From positions 3,534,001 to 3,598,000 of the forward strand of contig NZ_AP024852.1 of NCBI RefSeq assembly GCF_024346715.1: a stretch of DNA of 64,000 nt. The letters are read 5' to 3'. The number at the start of each line of letters is the position of its first letter. The stretch's first letter is position 1. The translations under genes were made by a program, and so were the position numbers. The stretch comes from Photobacterium swingsii. Lineage in GTDB: Bacteria > Pseudomonadota > Gammaproteobacteria > Enterobacterales > Vibrionaceae. The notes below the pieces were generated by a model, which saw nothing but the letters and a program-made list of their open reading frames with translations, had not been told where the DNA came from and did no database searches. Positions 1 through 8,421 of the stretch are shown here, piece after piece.

Positions 1-504
1 CATCAAAGTATTGGCATCGGTGATCGACGCATCTAGCTGGCCTTTAACCTGCGTTTCTTGGCTATCAAGTTGATTGCTTAAGTTATTAAAGCGCTGCACC
101 ATCGACTTACTTTCACTGACAATCGTCTGGCGATAAGCAATGTCTTGTGGCTTCGCAGAGGCTTCATTAAGGCTGGCATAAAAACGGTCTAGACCTGTAC
201 TGATAGAGGTACTTTTATTGTTTAATACCGTTTCTGTTTTTTGCATGTACTGCGAACTGATCGCATTGTAACCCCACGAGCCGCGCTGACGATAAATCTG
301 CTGGTTCAGGTAGTTATCCGCCATGCGTTCCACGTTACTTACGCCAACCCCAGCACCACTGTTATTGGCACCAGTTACCGCACCAAAACCAACACGTTGG
401 CGGCTGTAACCTGGGGTCATCACGTTAGAAACGTTGTGGGCTGTCACAGAAAGGCCTGCGTTCGCAGCATTCATGCCGGACAAGCCGATATTAATCAAAC
501 TCAT
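1..504 (-). CDS. flgK: Flagellar hook-associated protein FlgK (lateral type), truncated by window edge
   Basis: The first 168 codons of the hook-filament junction protein HAP1; the rest lies beyond the left edge. The N-terminus (MSLINIGLSGMNAANAGLSV) carries the flagellar rod/hook N-terminal motif, followed by AHNVSNVMTPGYSRQ, typical of FlgK. The ATG overlaps the flgJ stop in an ATGA junction, so the gene is translationally coupled as the distal gene of the flgBCDEFGHIJK block. Secreted through the flagellar export gate, it caps the hook before filament growth. Identity is firm; only the lateral assignment rests on context. Confidence 0.93.
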   Translation of the reverse strand, partial: MSLINIGLSGMNAANAGLSVTAHNVSNVMTPGYSRQRVGFGAVTGANNSGAGVGVSNVERMADNYLNQQIYRQRGSWGYNAISSQYMQKTETVLNNKSTSISTGLDRFYASLNEASAKPQDIAYRQTIVSESKSMVQRFNNLSNQLDSQETQVKGQLDASITDANTLM

Positions 505-1010
505 AACTCTTCGTCATCCATCTGGATTTTCAAATGCTGCGACAGCGGAGTAGTATTCCCCCACCAGTGTGGCAACTTAACCTGGTTACCGGATTGCAAT
601 CTGGTGTCATTCGCTGGGCTAAAATTCCCAGCTAACGATTCAATCGGTGTCTGTTGATTAACAGCGACCGCCTGTGGCTGTGGCTTAAATGCTTCATGCT
701 GACCCAATTGTTTAATCAGCATGTCAGATATACCCATGCTCTGTTGCTGGCTCATTTCAACCGCAATTTGACTGTCGTACATTTCGCGGAAAAACTTTTG
801 CTGTTTACTGTTGAACGGAGAGTCTTCCCCTTCATTCATCGACTCTGATGCTTTACGCATATGACGCAGCACAGTTTGCAAAAATACCGCCTCAAACTGA
901 TTGGCAGCCTGTTGTAGCGCTTGCTTTTTATCCGGATTTGCGGTGATTTTATTTAGTTCACTCATGTCGTTGTATAAGGCTGAGTGCTGCTCGTTATCGA
1001 TCACTTTCAT
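501..1010 (-). CDS. flgJ: FlgJ rod-cap protein without peptidoglycan hydrolase domain
   Basis: A 169-residue protein covering only the N-terminal rod-binding/rod-cap domain (about residues 33-103, with the FEAVFLQTVLRHMRKASES and FFREMYDSQIA segments). Enterobacterial FlgJ is about 313 residues, with a C-terminal glucosaminidase domain that opens the cell wall for the rod. Here the frame ends cleanly after a Gln/Pro-rich tail and overlaps flgK by 4 bp, so the domain is absent rather than frameshifted. The neighbouring flgI stop and flgJ start also abut. The wall-cutting activity must come from elsewhere, for example polar FlgJ or a lytic transglycosylase (inference). Confidence 0.92.
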   Translation of the reverse strand: MKVIDNEQHSALYNDMSELNKITANPDKKQALQQAANQFEAVFLQTVLRHMRKASESMNEGEDSPFNSKQQKFFREMYDSQIAVEMSQQQSMGISDMLIKQLGQHEAFKPQPQAVAVNQQTPIESLAGNFSPANDTRLQSGNQVKLPHWWGNTTPLSQHLKIQMDDEEL

Positions 1011-2119
1011 TACAGAATTACCAATTCACCATCTAGCGCACCTGATTCGTCCAATGCAATCAAAATTGACATCAGATCATTAGGTGATGCACCTAAACTA
1101 TTCACTGCATCAACAATACTTTGCAGCGATGTGCCTTCGTTACCTTCAGGCCAAATAAAGACTTTGCCACGCTCTTGATCAATCGAGACATCTGACGATG
1201 GCGTAACTGTCGTTTTACCGTTGCTAAATGCATTCGGCTGACTCACGTTGTAGTTCTCAACCACACTGACTGTTAAGTTACCGTGACTGACAGCAGCGGT
1301 GTGCACTCGCACATCTTTGCCTACCACAATCGTACCTGTACGGGCATTAAAGACCACACGATCCAGTTTCTTCTGCTGGGCAACATCGAGGTTTTCAAGC
1401 ATGGCTAAGAAAGTCACGCGCTGGCTCGCTTTATGTGGCGCACGCACACGGATACGGGCATGGCTTTCTGCTAATGCGACATCAGGGCCAAACACACGGT
1501 TAATTTCTTTTTCGATGTTACGGGCGGTATTAAAACCCGGCACTTTTAAATTCAAAATGACATCGGTCGACGTTAAGAACGACGACGGAATTTCACGCTC
1601 GATGATCCCGCCATTAGGGATCAGACCCGCCGTTGGGATATTGATTGTTATGCCAGTGCCACTGTTACCTTGGGCATTTACACCACCCACGACTAAGTTA
1701 CCCTGCGCCATAGCATAGATTTGGCCATCGACCCCTTTTAGCGGCGTGAGTAATAACGTACCGCCACGCAGACTTTTAGCATCACCGATTGACGACACAG
1801 TGATATCCAGCGATTGGCCTTTACCAGCCAATGCAGGAATAGAGGCGTTCACCGCAACCGCGGCAACGTTTTTCAATTTAGGATCGACGTTGGCTGGCAG
1901 CTGCACCCCAAATTGACTCAGCATGTTTTTCACTGACTGCGAAGTAAACTTAGTTTGGTTTTTATCACCAGTACCGCTTAAACCGACAACCAAGCCATAG
2001 CCCACTAACTGGTTTTCCCTGATCCCTTGGATATCGACCAAGCTCAGCAAGGGGCGAGCAGAGGCCACAAGTGGAAACAGCACTAAACCTGCAGCAAAGA
2101 GTATGTGTTTTAATGTCAT
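1010..2119 (-). CDS. flgI: Flagellar P-ring protein FlgI
   Basis: A 369-residue periplasmic P-ring subunit. The chosen ATG overlaps the flgH stop (TAATG) and gives a Sec signal peptide MTLKHILFAAGLVLFPLVASA, cleaved after about residue 21; an ATG 15 bp upstream is possible but lies inside flgH. Conserved FlgI segments include VDIQGIRENQLVGYGLVVGL near the mature N-terminus, a GTLLLTPLKGVDG segment and the C-terminal ALDESGALDGELVIL. FlgI is guided by the FlgA chaperone, encoded at 7270-8040. With FlgH it forms the LP-ring bushing around the rod. Confidence 0.96.
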   Translation of the reverse strand: MTLKHILFAAGLVLFPLVASARPLLSLVDIQGIRENQLVGYGLVVGLSGTGDKNQTKFTSQSVKNMLSQFGVQLPANVDPKLKNVAAVAVNASIPALAGKGQSLDITVSSIGDAKSLRGGTLLLTPLKGVDGQIYAMAQGNLVVGGVNAQGNSGTGITINIPTAGLIPNGGIIEREIPSSFLTSTDVILNLKVPGFNTARNIEKEINRVFGPDVALAESHARIRVRAPHKASQRVTFLAMLENLDVAQQKKLDRVVFNARTGTIVVGKDVRVHTAAVSHGNLTVSVVENYNVSQPNAFSNGKTTVTPSSDVSIDQERGKVFIWPEGNEGTSLQSIVDAVNSLGASPNDLMSILIALDESGALDGELVIL

Positions 2120-2775
2120 TAGATCGGGAACCATGAACTGTTAAAGAATCGAGAAAGCCAACCAGCTTCATTCGCATCAGCCAATGTGCCTCGACCTGAA
2201 TAGGTAATACGCGCATCACCTAAACGTTGAGATGAAATGCGGTTAGAGCCGTCAATGTCATCCACACGTGCAAGGCCAGATAAACGAATATATTCATCGC
2301 CTTGATTAAGCTTGAGCCACTTTTCACCACGCACGCGTAGCACCCCATTTGGCATCACCTCAGAGACCAAAACTGTGATGCTGCCGCTTAAGGAGTTTTG
2401 CTGCGAACTTGATGATGCGCCTTTAAAGTCACGATCGCCTTTTAGTGAAAATTCACCTTCAGGATAGACAGTGCCAGCAATTTTCGGAACGCTAATACCA
2501 GTATTACTTTCTTTACCAAAAGAGGTACCCGCTTTTTTACTTGAGCGCGTTTGCTCATCCAACACCACAGTTAGAATATCGCCAATGCGAAATGCACGAC
2601 GATCTTGGAACAGTGCCATGCCGTAGCTAGCATTAAATAAACTGCCGTCTTTATCAGGCGTAAATGTTGGATAATTGGTATAAGGCACCTCTTCAGGTGG
2701 CTGACGGTCAACCACACTAGAGACAGGGGCGCACCCTGTCATCACTAATGCCGCCAACAGAAAAATAATGCGCAT
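2119..2775 (-). CDS. flgH: Flagellar L-ring lipoprotein FlgH
   Basis: A 218-residue outer-membrane L-ring lipoprotein. The start at 2775 (or the adjacent ATG at 2778) follows an AAGG-rich ribosome binding site and gives a short signal peptide ending in the lipobox LVMTGC, with Cys15 as the lipidated residue. A longer in-frame start would put 11 polar residues before the signal peptide and overlap flgG. Family segments seen include LFQDRRAFRIGDILTVVLDE and the C-terminal ARITYSGRGTLADANEAGWLSRFF. It lies 10 bp after flgG and overlaps flgI. Confidence 0.95.
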   Translation of the reverse strand: MRIIFLLAALVMTGCAPVSSVVDRQPPEEVPYTNYPTFTPDKDGSLFNASYGMALFQDRRAFRIGDILTVVLDEQTRSSKKAGTSFGKESNTGISVPKIAGTVYPEGEFSLKGDRDFKGASSSSQQNSLSGSITVLVSEVMPNGVLRVRGEKWLKLNQGDEYIRLSGLARVDDIDGSNRISSQRLGDARITYSGRGTLADANEAGWLSRFFNSSWFPI

Positions 2776-2788
2776 CATCGCCTTACCC

Positions 2789-3574
2789 TTACATTGATTG
2801 GCTAACAAACTTCAGCATTTGGTCTGCACTTGAGACCACTTTGGCATTCATTTCGTAAGCGCGCTGGGTCGTGATCATGTTCACCATTTCTTCCACCACA
2901 CTCACGTTAGAGCCTTCTAATGTGAATTGGCTAATAGCACCAATGCCGTCTTCACCACCCACACCTTCAATCGGTGCACCTGATGCGCCGCTTTCACGGA
3001 ATAAGTTACCGCCCATGGCTTCAAGACCCGATGGGTTGGTGAAGTTTGCCAAGGTAATTTGACCGATTTCTTGCGGCTCAGGCTCACCTTGTACTTTAAT
3101 CGACACCATGCCATCAGTGCCCACGCTCATGCCTGTCGCATTTTCAGGGATTTCGATGTTCGGGATCATTGGCAAGCCCGCAGCATTCACCAATGCACCT
3201 TCCGAGTTACGGTGAAATTGACCGTTACGGGTATAGGCGGTAGTACCGTCGCTTAGCTCCACTTGAAAGAAGCCTGCGCCCATAATCGCAAGGTCAGTCG
3301 CTTCTTGCGTATTTTGGTAACTACCCGTTTTCATTAGCTTTTGGGTACCAACAGTGCGAACACCGTTACCCAACTGTAAACCACCCGGCGCTTCATTTTG
3401 CTGATCAACCATAGAGCCTGGTTGCTTTTTCATTTGATAGAACAAATCTTCAAAGACAGCACGATCTTGTTTAAAGCCGACGGTATTCACGTTGGCAAGG
3501 TTATTTGAAATAACCTGCATTTGTGTATCTTGTGCCGCAAGGCCTGTTTTACTCACCCAAAGTGCTGGATGCAT
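2789..3574 (-). CDS. flgG: Flagellar distal rod protein FlgG
   Basis: A 261-residue distal rod subunit, the usual length for FlgG. It carries the rod/hook N-terminal motif (VISNNLANVNTVGFKQDRAV), the central TDLAIMGAGFFQV segment shared with FlgE and FlgF, and the C-terminal helix EGSNVSVVEEMVNMITTQRAYEMN. It is exported and polymerises on the proximal rod beneath the L/P rings. An 87-bp gap with a perfect hairpin separates it from flgF upstream, the widest gap in this operon block. Confidence 0.96.
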   Translation of the reverse strand: MHPALWVSKTGLAAQDTQMQVISNNLANVNTVGFKQDRAVFEDLFYQMKKQPGSMVDQQNEAPGGLQLGNGVRTVGTQKLMKTGSYQNTQEATDLAIMGAGFFQVELSDGTTAYTRNGQFHRNSEGALVNAAGLPMIPNIEIPENATGMSVGTDGMVSIKVQGEPEPQEIGQITLANFTNPSGLEAMGGNLFRESGASGAPIEGVGGEDGIGAISQFTLEGSNVSVVEEMVNMITTQRAYEMNAKVVSSADQMLKFVSQSM

Positions 3575-3596
3575 GACAAATTCTCCTGAATAAAGA

Positions 3597-3621
3597 CAGC
3601 ACCTTTAATGGCAAGGTGCTG
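3597..3621 (-). other. Intercistronic hairpin between flgF and flgG
   Basis: Perfect 9-bp inverted repeat (CAGCACCTT and AAGGTGCTG arms, 7-nt loop) in the flgF-flgG gap. No U-run follows, so it is more likely an mRNA stability or processing element than a terminator (inference). Confidence 0.5.
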
Positions 3622-3661
3622 GAAAGATAAAAACTAACGGGGCGTTAAGCACTGTGTGACG

Positions 3662-4396
3662 TTAACTACCGCGTACTAAGCGGTTACCCGCTGTCGCCAG
3701 TTGCTCGGCGGTTTTCATCATTTTGACTTGCAGTTCGAAATTACGAGCAAGGGAAATGTTATTCACTAATGCATCGATGGCATTAACGTTACTGCTTTCA
3801 AGGTAACCCGATGCCACAGTCACTGTGTCGTCAGCATCCGCCTGACCACCACCGCCAATCACGCGAAACAAACCGTCTTCACCTTTTCGCAGTTGGTTAT
3901 TCTCAGGCTTCACTAACTTGAGCTGACCCACTTCCTGAATTAAACCACCGCCCTGAGGCACCACAGAAATGGTGCCATCAGAACCAATGCTTAACTGTTC
4001 GTATTCAGGAATAGTGATCGCGCCACCCGTTCCCATCACAGGTCGCTTGCCCAGCATTAGTTGACCATCAGGGCTTAACGTGAAGTTACCCGCACGGGTG
4101 TAGGCTTCGTCATTTTCACCGGCTTCAACAGCAAAGAAGCCCGCACCGCGAATGGATACATCTAACGGGTTATCCGTGTGCTGCATTGCGCCTTCAGAGA
4201 AATCAGTTCCCCCCGCACGCGCAGCCACTAAGGCGCGCGTATCGTAGCCTTGGCCTTTTACTTTGACGCTATCGGCCTGTTCGATATCGGTACGAAACCC
4301 CGTGGTATTCACGTTAGCGAGGTTATTCGCGTGTACCTGCTGCGCCATCATGACGCGGCTAGCACCCGACATTGCAGTGAACAATAATTTATCCAT
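3662..4396 (-). CDS. flgF: Flagellar proximal rod protein FlgF
   Basis: A 244-residue proximal rod protein. It opens with MDKLLFTAMSGASRVMMAQQ, followed by the ANNLANVNTTGFRTD rod motif, contains the NPLDVSIRGAGFFAVEA core, and ends with the SSNVNAIDALVNNISLARNFELQ helix. It sits 13 bp after flgE. FlgB, C, F and G together form the rod crossing the periplasm. Confidence 0.95.
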   Translation of the reverse strand: MDKLLFTAMSGASRVMMAQQVHANNLANVNTTGFRTDIEQADSVKVKGQGYDTRALVAARAGGTDFSEGAMQHTDNPLDVSIRGAGFFAVEAGENDEAYTRAGNFTLSPDGQLMLGKRPVMGTGGAITIPEYEQLSIGSDGTISVVPQGGGLIQEVGQLKLVKPENNQLRKGEDGLFRVIGGGGQADADDTVTVASGYLESSNVNAIDALVNNISLARNFELQVKMMKTAEQLATAGNRLVRGS

Positions 4397-4409
4397 GCCC
4401 AGCCTCGAC

Positions 4410-5666
4410 TTATAAGTTCTGGAACAGGATTTGAGTCATTTCTTGCGACACTTTGATGGTCTTCGCATTCGCTTGGTAGTTGCTTTGCGCTGACATCAAA
4501 GACACCATCTCATTGGTCAGGTTAACGTTAGAGTTCTCGTACATGCCGGTACGAAGCGCGCCCATTTGACCTGTACCTGGTGTGCCCAGTAATGGCGCAC
4601 CTGACGCAAAACTTTGTGTCCAGCGCGTACCACCCGCCTGTTGTAGGCCTTCTTGGTTCGGGAAGCGCGCCATAAGCACTTGGCCTTGTGCTTTGGTTTG
4701 ACCATTTGAATAACGAGCATACACAGTGCCATCACCTTCAAAGTACCAACCCGCAATTTGACCAGGCGCATGACCGTCTGGCGCATTTTTATTGATTGAG
4801 AATTCGCTACCGTATTGAGTCGTATCAGCCAGTGTCATACCAACGCTTTGTTTAGCGGCACCATTCTTAAACGCAAGATCAACCGACAAGGTATCGATTT
4901 TCATCGTTGGAGGTGTGGTTGAGTTATCCATCGCTGGAGCACCATTGACAGTGCTAAGTTTACCGTCGCTATCAAAGCCCATGGTGTTGGTCTGGCCTTT
5001 CAGCACGTCACCATCTAATGCGTAATGTACTTTCCATTCATTACTGGCGGTTTTTACGTAGTACTGAGTCACTTGGTGCTCACTACCCAATGAGTCATAA
5101 ACGGTAGAGGTAACACTCGAGGTAAAAGTTGATGGGTCTTCTGGATCGAATTTATCATCAGCAGAATTCGTCACGATGGCAGCATTAGCATCAAGGTTAA
5201 GACCTTGGTGAACTTTAGTGGTGGTTTTCGCCGCCATGTCACCGGTGTCAACGCGCAGATCCGTCACAGTACCCGTTTGAATTTGACCTGACTCTGTCAC
5301 ACCATACCCCTGTAGGCGGTGACCATCACCCGATACCATGTAACCCTCAGTATCTAGGTTGAATACACCGTTACGCGTAAACATTTGCTGGCCATTGTTT
5401 TGCACCATGAAGAAGCCTTCACCGTTGATCGCCAAGTCACTATTACGGCCCGTACTTGTCGTACCGCCCGAAGTGAAGCTTTGACGCACTTGCGCTACTT
5501 CAACACCGTTCATTTCACCGCCGCCAAACTGGGGTGCATAAACATCTTGAAATTCAGTACGGGATGATTTGAAACCCACGGTACCGACGTTTGCAATATT
5601 GTGGCTGATTGAGTTCATCTGTTCGGATGTTGCTCGCAAGCCACTTAGGCCAACACTGATTGACAT
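4410..5666 (-). CDS. flgE: Flagellar hook protein FlgE
   Basis: A 418-residue hook subunit. It has the N-terminal rod/hook motif (MSISVGLSGLRATSEQMNSI, then SHNIANVGTVGFKSSRTEFQD), the NSDLAINGEGFFMVQNNG segment, a central surface region with a degenerate sequence typical of hooks, and the C-terminal ENSNVNLTNEMVSLMSAQSNYQAN helix. The hook is the universal joint transmitting torque to the filament. The hook-length ruler FliK is not encoded in this window. flgE follows flgD by 31 bp. Confidence 0.96.
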   Translation of the reverse strand: MSISVGLSGLRATSEQMNSISHNIANVGTVGFKSSRTEFQDVYAPQFGGGEMNGVEVAQVRQSFTSGGTTSTGRNSDLAINGEGFFMVQNNGQQMFTRNGVFNLDTEGYMVSGDGHRLQGYGVTESGQIQTGTVTDLRVDTGDMAAKTTTKVHQGLNLDANAAIVTNSADDKFDPEDPSTFTSSVTSTVYDSLGSEHQVTQYYVKTASNEWKVHYALDGDVLKGQTNTMGFDSDGKLSTVNGAPAMDNSTTPPTMKIDTLSVDLAFKNGAAKQSVGMTLADTTQYGSEFSINKNAPDGHAPGQIAGWYFEGDGTVYARYSNGQTKAQGQVLMARFPNQEGLQQAGGTRWTQSFASGAPLLGTPGTGQMGALRTGMYENSNVNLTNEMVSLMSAQSNYQANAKTIKVSQEMTQILFQNL

Positions 5667-5697
5667 AAAAGATTCCTATCTACTTAATTTTTATTAT

Positions 5698-6384
5698 TTA
5701 CGCCGTAATTTCACGCATATCGAACATCGACATTTTGCCCACGCCCGCAAGACTTAATAACACCGCACCGCCATTGGCAGGGATGTTGACCGATTCCACT
5801 TCGGCAGCAATCATGATGTTTTGATCCCAAGCCTGATCGCCACTCTCAGCAACCACTTTGAACGAGTAAGTGCCCTTACCCAGCTCATCACCGTCAATTT
5901 CAAACTCAGCCATGCCTTTGCCTTGTGCACCCAATTTGATCTTGTCGACTTCTTTGCCTTTGTCGTCGTAAACAATCACGGTTGCACTATCGACCGGCTT
6001 ATCAAACTGAACACGACCATTCAGGGTTTGACCTTCGCTAATATCCAAACCGTTTTTCACATCCATCAGCACTTTTTTGCCAACAAGGTTGGTCGCTTGC
6101 AGCATTTCCAAGTTAGTCATACCAATGTTCATGTTCATCATGCCTTGCTTCACCCCTTCCAAACTGGAAACGGCTGACATCATGCCCAATTGCGTCAAGT
6201 ACTCTGTACCATCCGTTGGGTTTAGCGGGTTCTGATTTTGTACCTGCGCCACCATCATGGTTAAAAACTCATTGCTGGTTGGCGTCATGTCTTTTTGACC
6301 ATTACTGGTCACTTGTGGCTCAGCATTCGCTTGTGTCGTCGTACGGTTGTACTGACCTGCCGTATTAATTTGCGGTAAGCTCAT
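5698..6384 (-). CDS. flgD: Hook assembly scaffold protein FlgD
   Basis: A 228-residue hook-capping protein. The conserved N-terminal part has NEFLTMMVAQVQNQNPLNP followed by GTEYLTQLGMMSAVSSLEGV. The C-terminal half is the FlgD Ig-like/tudor region (VIVYDDKGKEVDKIKLGAQGKG in two parts, then GTYSFKV). FlgD caps the growing hook and is absent from the finished flagellum. Spacing to flgC is 11 bp. Confidence 0.95.
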   Translation of the reverse strand: MSLPQINTAGQYNRTTTQANAEPQVTSNGQKDMTPTSNEFLTMMVAQVQNQNPLNPTDGTEYLTQLGMMSAVSSLEGVKQGMMNMNIGMTNLEMLQATNLVGKKVLMDVKNGLDISEGQTLNGRVQFDKPVDSATVIVYDDKGKEVDKIKLGAQGKGMAEFEIDGDELGKGTYSFKVVAESGDQAWDQNIMIAAEVESVNIPANGGAVLLSLAGVGKMSMFDMREITA

Positions 6385-6395
6385 TGCTTATTCCC

Positions 6396-6815
6396 TTAGC
6401 TCGTTTGACCTAGGCGAAGGATGCTCTGCTGCATGCTGCGCGCTCGACTCATTACGTCAACGTTAGTTTCAAAGCTGCGCGATGCAGCCATCATGTCTGC
6501 CATTTCTTCAACCACATTCACGGTTGAATGAAATACATAGCCTTCTTTGTTCGCTTCAGGGTGATTAGGCTCGTAGCGACGACGTAATGGTTCATCACTT
6601 TCAATGACATCATCAATCCGCACACGTGTACCGGCATTAGGATCGTTCATATCCACCATCACAGAAGAAAAAACGGGGCGCTTAGCACGGTAACCATCCT
6701 GCTCGGAACCAGATACCACGTCGGCATTCGCAAGGTTACTAGCGACCGTATTTAAACGAACGCTTTGCGCTGTCATTGCAGAACCTGCAATGTCATAAAT
6801 AGAGGAAAAAGACAT
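6396..6815 (-). CDS. flgC: Flagellar proximal rod protein FlgC
   Basis: A 139-residue proximal rod protein of normal length. It has the N-terminal motif SIYDIAGSAMTAQSVRLNTV then ASNLANADVVSGSEQDGYRAKRP, and the C-terminal HSTVNVVEEMADMMAASRSFETN helix. It lies between flgB (5 bp upstream) and flgD. Confidence 0.95.
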   Translation of the reverse strand: MSFSSIYDIAGSAMTAQSVRLNTVASNLANADVVSGSEQDGYRAKRPVFSSVMVDMNDPNAGTRVRIDDVIESDEPLRRRYEPNHPEANKEGYVFHSTVNVVEEMADMMAASRSFETNVDVMSRARSMQQSILRLGQTS

Positions 6816-6820
6816 AGGAA

Positions 6821-7195
6821 TTATTGTCCGTTAATGGCCTGCTTCAGACCGCGAATTTTCATGTTCAAAAAAGTTAAGCTGGTTTCAAGATCCATTGCGT
6901 TGCCCGCAAATTTGGCTTGCTCAACGCCCAATTCAACTGTGTTGCCATCTTGTGCTGGCTGCTGTGGGTTGCGATACAGCAGTTCATGTGATTGCTGTGT
7001 TCTACGACGGCCTAGATGCTTAGTGCGGGCTTCACTCGCGACTTGATTCATTGCATCTTCAAAACTGATATCACGCGCTTTAAAATTGGGCGTATCGGTA
7101 TTAGCCAAGTTACTCGCCAACACCTTTGCGCGTTGTGTTCGGAACTGCAATGTATTAGGGTGTACCCCCAATGCATCTTCAAAGTTGATTGCCAT
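6821..7195 (-). CDS. flgB: Flagellar proximal rod protein FlgB
   Basis: A 124-residue proximal rod protein starting MAINFEDALGVHPNTLQFRT. The ATG at 7195 is preferred over one 12 bp upstream because it matches the usual FlgB start. The motif KVLASNLANTDTPNFKARDI is diagnostic. It is the first gene of the ten-gene minus-strand block and is preceded by a canonical sigma-54 promoter at 7231-7247. Confidence 0.95.
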   Translation of the reverse strand: MAINFEDALGVHPNTLQFRTQRAKVLASNLANTDTPNFKARDISFEDAMNQVASEARTKHLGRRRTQQSHELLYRNPQQPAQDGNTVELGVEQAKFAGNAMDLETSLTFLNMKIRGLKQAINGQ

Positions 7196-7230
7196 CTCAC
7201 CCACCACCTTTAGATTGAATATCGACTATT

Positions 7231-7247
7231 AAGCAATTTTCATGCCA
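7231..7247 (-). promoter_or_regulatory. Sigma-54 promoter of the flgB operon
   Basis: On the minus strand the sequence reads TGGCATGAAAATTGCTT, matching the -24/-12 consensus TGGCAYG-N4-TTGCT with exact GG-N10-GC spacing. The predicted start near 7221 is about 26 nt before the flgB ATG. It fits control by the LafK-type sigma-54 activator encoded at 14436-15935. Confidence 0.88.
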
Positions 7248-7269
7248 CGCATTTAAAGTCAAAATATCA

Positions 7270-8040
7270 ATGCCTTACACAAATAATTGCCGTTCAACAC
7301 TCAATAAGCGGAAGTATGACTTCCGAGCGGAAATCCGCCACTTGTCACTTGTGCTCAGCCTGTTGATATTTGAAAGTACATTCAGTCATGCTGCGGTTGC
7401 GGGTAAGCCCGTCATGGCAGAAAAAGATCATCAACAGATCCGTAGTTATTTATATCGTGAGGTGGCACGTTTTGCGGGGAGCATTGGTAGTAATGACTTT
7501 CGCTTCGACCTTGATAAGACGGCCTTACCTACGTGTAATAGCCCCTTGAACATTAGTCGTCATCAAGGGCGTTCTCCGACGGGAAAAGTCACCCTAACCA
7601 TTGAATGCCAACACCCTAAATACTGGAAATCACGCATAAAAGCAGACGTACGGGTTTATCAGAAAATAGTGGTGGCAAAAAACACCATAGAGCGCGACCA
7701 AGTCTTAACCGCCAATGATTTCAAACGGCGCCGCACTGATATTTCTTATGTCCGTCAGGGATATTTCACCTCTATTGCAGAATTAACCAATCAAGTCAGC
7801 AAACGGCGGATTACGGTGGGAAAAATTATCAGTCCACGTATGGTAGAATTTGCCAACTGGGTCGAACGTCACCAAGAAGTGATGATCGAGGCAAAGATGG
7901 GCAAGATGACAGCCAGAATGAAAGGGATTGCGCTAGAATCCGGCAGTAAAGGTGAGGAAATTAAAGTAAAAAATAGCTCTTCACATAAGACGATTCTGGC
8001 CACTGTGATTGGCCCTAAAAAGGTACAAACTCTGTTTTAA
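7270..8040 (+). CDS. flgA: Flagellar P-ring assembly chaperone FlgA
   Basis: A 256-residue periplasmic chaperone for FlgI polymerisation. It has a polar N-region of about 24 residues, a hydrophobic core (LSLVLSLLIFESTFSHA), then the mature protein. The C-terminal SAF/ChapFlgA domain (about residues 125-256) has KNTIERDQVLTANDF, GKIISPRMVEF and ALESGSKGEEIKVKN, the typical ending of the family. The start is uncertain: no strong Shine-Dalgarno precedes 7270. It is divergent from flgB and heads the flgAMN block. Confidence 0.88.
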   Translation: MPYTNNCRSTLNKRKYDFRAEIRHLSLVLSLLIFESTFSHAAVAGKPVMAEKDHQQIRSYLYREVARFAGSIGSNDFRFDLDKTALPTCNSPLNISRHQGRSPTGKVTLTIECQHPKYWKSRIKADVRVYQKIVVAKNTIERDQVLTANDFKRRRTDISYVRQGYFTSIAELTNQVSKRRITVGKIISPRMVEFANWVERHQEVMIEAKMGKMTARMKGIALESGSKGEEIKVKNSSSHKTILATVIGPKKVQTLF

Positions 8041-8145
8041 ATTTCTTTTACGATGAGTTTTATAACAAAAGGCTAAAAAAGCAGTTAAGCTCTATGACAG
8101 CTGGTCGCTGTATACCAATAACCCTACTACCCTGTGAGTACATTC

Positions 8146-8421
8146 ATGATTGGAAAAATTCACAACTCAATGTCATTACCTGTAAATGCTGAAAACCGCC
8201 CAACAGCGGGTAAAACAGCCATGACAGCGACGACAAAACAAGTTGAATTAAGCAGTGAAGTGCAGTCACTACAAAGTGCGAAAGCCGATCTCCAACACAC
8301 TAATGATGTGGATATGGATAAAGTGGCAAAAATGAAGCAACTACTGCAGTCAGGTCAAGCATCGGTCGATCTTGATCAGTTGGCAGGCACTATGGTTGAT
8401 TATTACCAAGGTAATCAATAA
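8146..8421 (+). CDS. flgM: Anti-sigma-28 factor FlgM
   Basis: A 91-residue protein beginning MIGKIHNSMSLPVNAENRPT. The start at 8146 follows GTGAG at a suitable distance; a GTG 12 bp earlier is less likely. The C-terminal half, with EVQSLQSAKADLQ and MDKVAKMKQLLQSGQASVD, is the conserved FlgM sigma-28-binding region. FlgM holds the flagellar sigma-28 factor inactive until the hook is complete and it is exported. The stop overlaps the flgN ATG (TAATG). The partner sigma factor lies outside the window. Confidence 0.9.
   Translation: MIGKIHNSMSLPVNAENRPTAGKTAMTATTKQVELSSEVQSLQSAKADLQHTNDVDMDKVAKMKQLLQSGQASVDLDQLAGTMVDYYQGNQ

Noticed and set aside
5821..6177. Antisense frame within flgD
   Set aside because: No recognisable domain; flgD is intact on the other strand.
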